Shown here: piece after piece, positions 63,972-64,000 of the stretch
How positions within the stretch are numbered: the first letter of the stretch is position 1
How the letters are laid out: each line of letters begins with the position of its first letter
Made by a program: the position numbers and the translations under genes
Notes under the pieces: generated by a model
What the model was told of the DNA's origin: nothing
The model's input: the letters and a program-made list of their open reading frames with translations, nothing else
Database searches by the model: none
DNA from: Gemmatimonadaceae bacterium
GTDB lineage: Bacteria; Gemmatimonadota; Gemmatimonadetes; Gemmatimonadales; Gemmatimonadaceae
NCBI GenBank assembly: GCA_020846935.1
Contig: JADLCY010000008.1
Span: 360,177 to 424,176, forward strand
Reading direction: 5' to 3'
DNA length: 64,000 bases

Positions 63972-64000
63972 AGCCGAGGAGCGACATCAACAGAGGGACG

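Noticed and set aside
1..64000. CRISPR arrays or phage genes
   Set aside because: No regularly spaced repeats, Cas genes or phage structural genes were seen.

Overview
The window is high-GC chromosomal DNA that reads like a member of the Gemmatimonadota. This is an inference from gene content, not a database match. The evidence is a futalosine-pathway mqnD, an ECF sigma factor next to a Ser/Thr kinase with a TPR-like tail, several TonB-plug, PD40 and sortilin-type secreted proteins, a type III glutamine synthetase, and a chromosomal plasmid-type initiator (RPA family). Most of the window is dense housekeeping and accessory coding sequence. The last ~4.5 kb is mobile DNA.

Layout. 1-1725 holds a truncated minus-strand protein with an Fe-hydrogenase-like domain. 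2573-7291 is a compact surface-fibre-like cluster: three exported pilin-like proteins, a PapD-like chaperone, an outer-membrane beta-barrel with a carboxypeptidase-regulatory-like end, and an exported protein on the other strand. 7502-13599 holds a fatty-acid desaturase, a four-cysteine YggX variant, a GH3 lipoprotein, a Nudix/winged-helix regulator with a palindromic operator, a cold-shock protein and small zinc-ribbon proteins. 13369-17315 is a tight minus-strand operon: S41 protease, PD40 propeller, SPFH protein and a small Cys protein. 17450-20760 is a MerR-SDR-RPA-small-ORF operon next to a histone-H1-like acidic/basic protein. 20924-25117 is a multi-GAF histidine kinase with its response regulator. 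25199-31856 holds mqnD, a zinc-ribbon membrane protein, GSI, an L,D-transpeptidase, a serine/threonine dehydratase-type enzyme and an outer-membrane protein.

32035-41543 is a phospho-signalling island on one strand: ECF sigma, kinase-TPR, FHA-trypsin-like protease, kinase-PEGA, PP2C phosphatase and a third kinase. The last three overlap. 41700-48296 holds two large paralogous Ig-like-repeat lipoproteins flanking a plug-only TonB-receptor-like protein, with the orphan 3' end of a third paralogue. 48521-55309 holds glnN (GSIII) with a sigma-54-like promoter, ggt, an M15-type peptidase, an OsmC-like protein and a threonine ammonia-lyase. A tRNA-Cys and an IstB relic follow, then a giant BNR/sortilin-type exported protein (56121-59318).

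The right end (59620-63971) looks like an integron cassette array read on the minus strand. Two attC-like palindromes with matching architecture (63876-63971 and 60581-62516) bound a cassette encoding a NYN-nuclease/cold-shock-domain fusion, whose stop codon lies inside the attC R'' box. An IS1182-family element with a frameshifted transposase sits inside the second attC, flanked by a CGAA duplication. No integron integrase is present in the window; it would be expected to the right of base 64000 if it exists.

A second window-wide signal is the octamer CGTTAGGC, found about eleven times by eye. In coding genes it accounts for nearly all TTA codons that I noticed.
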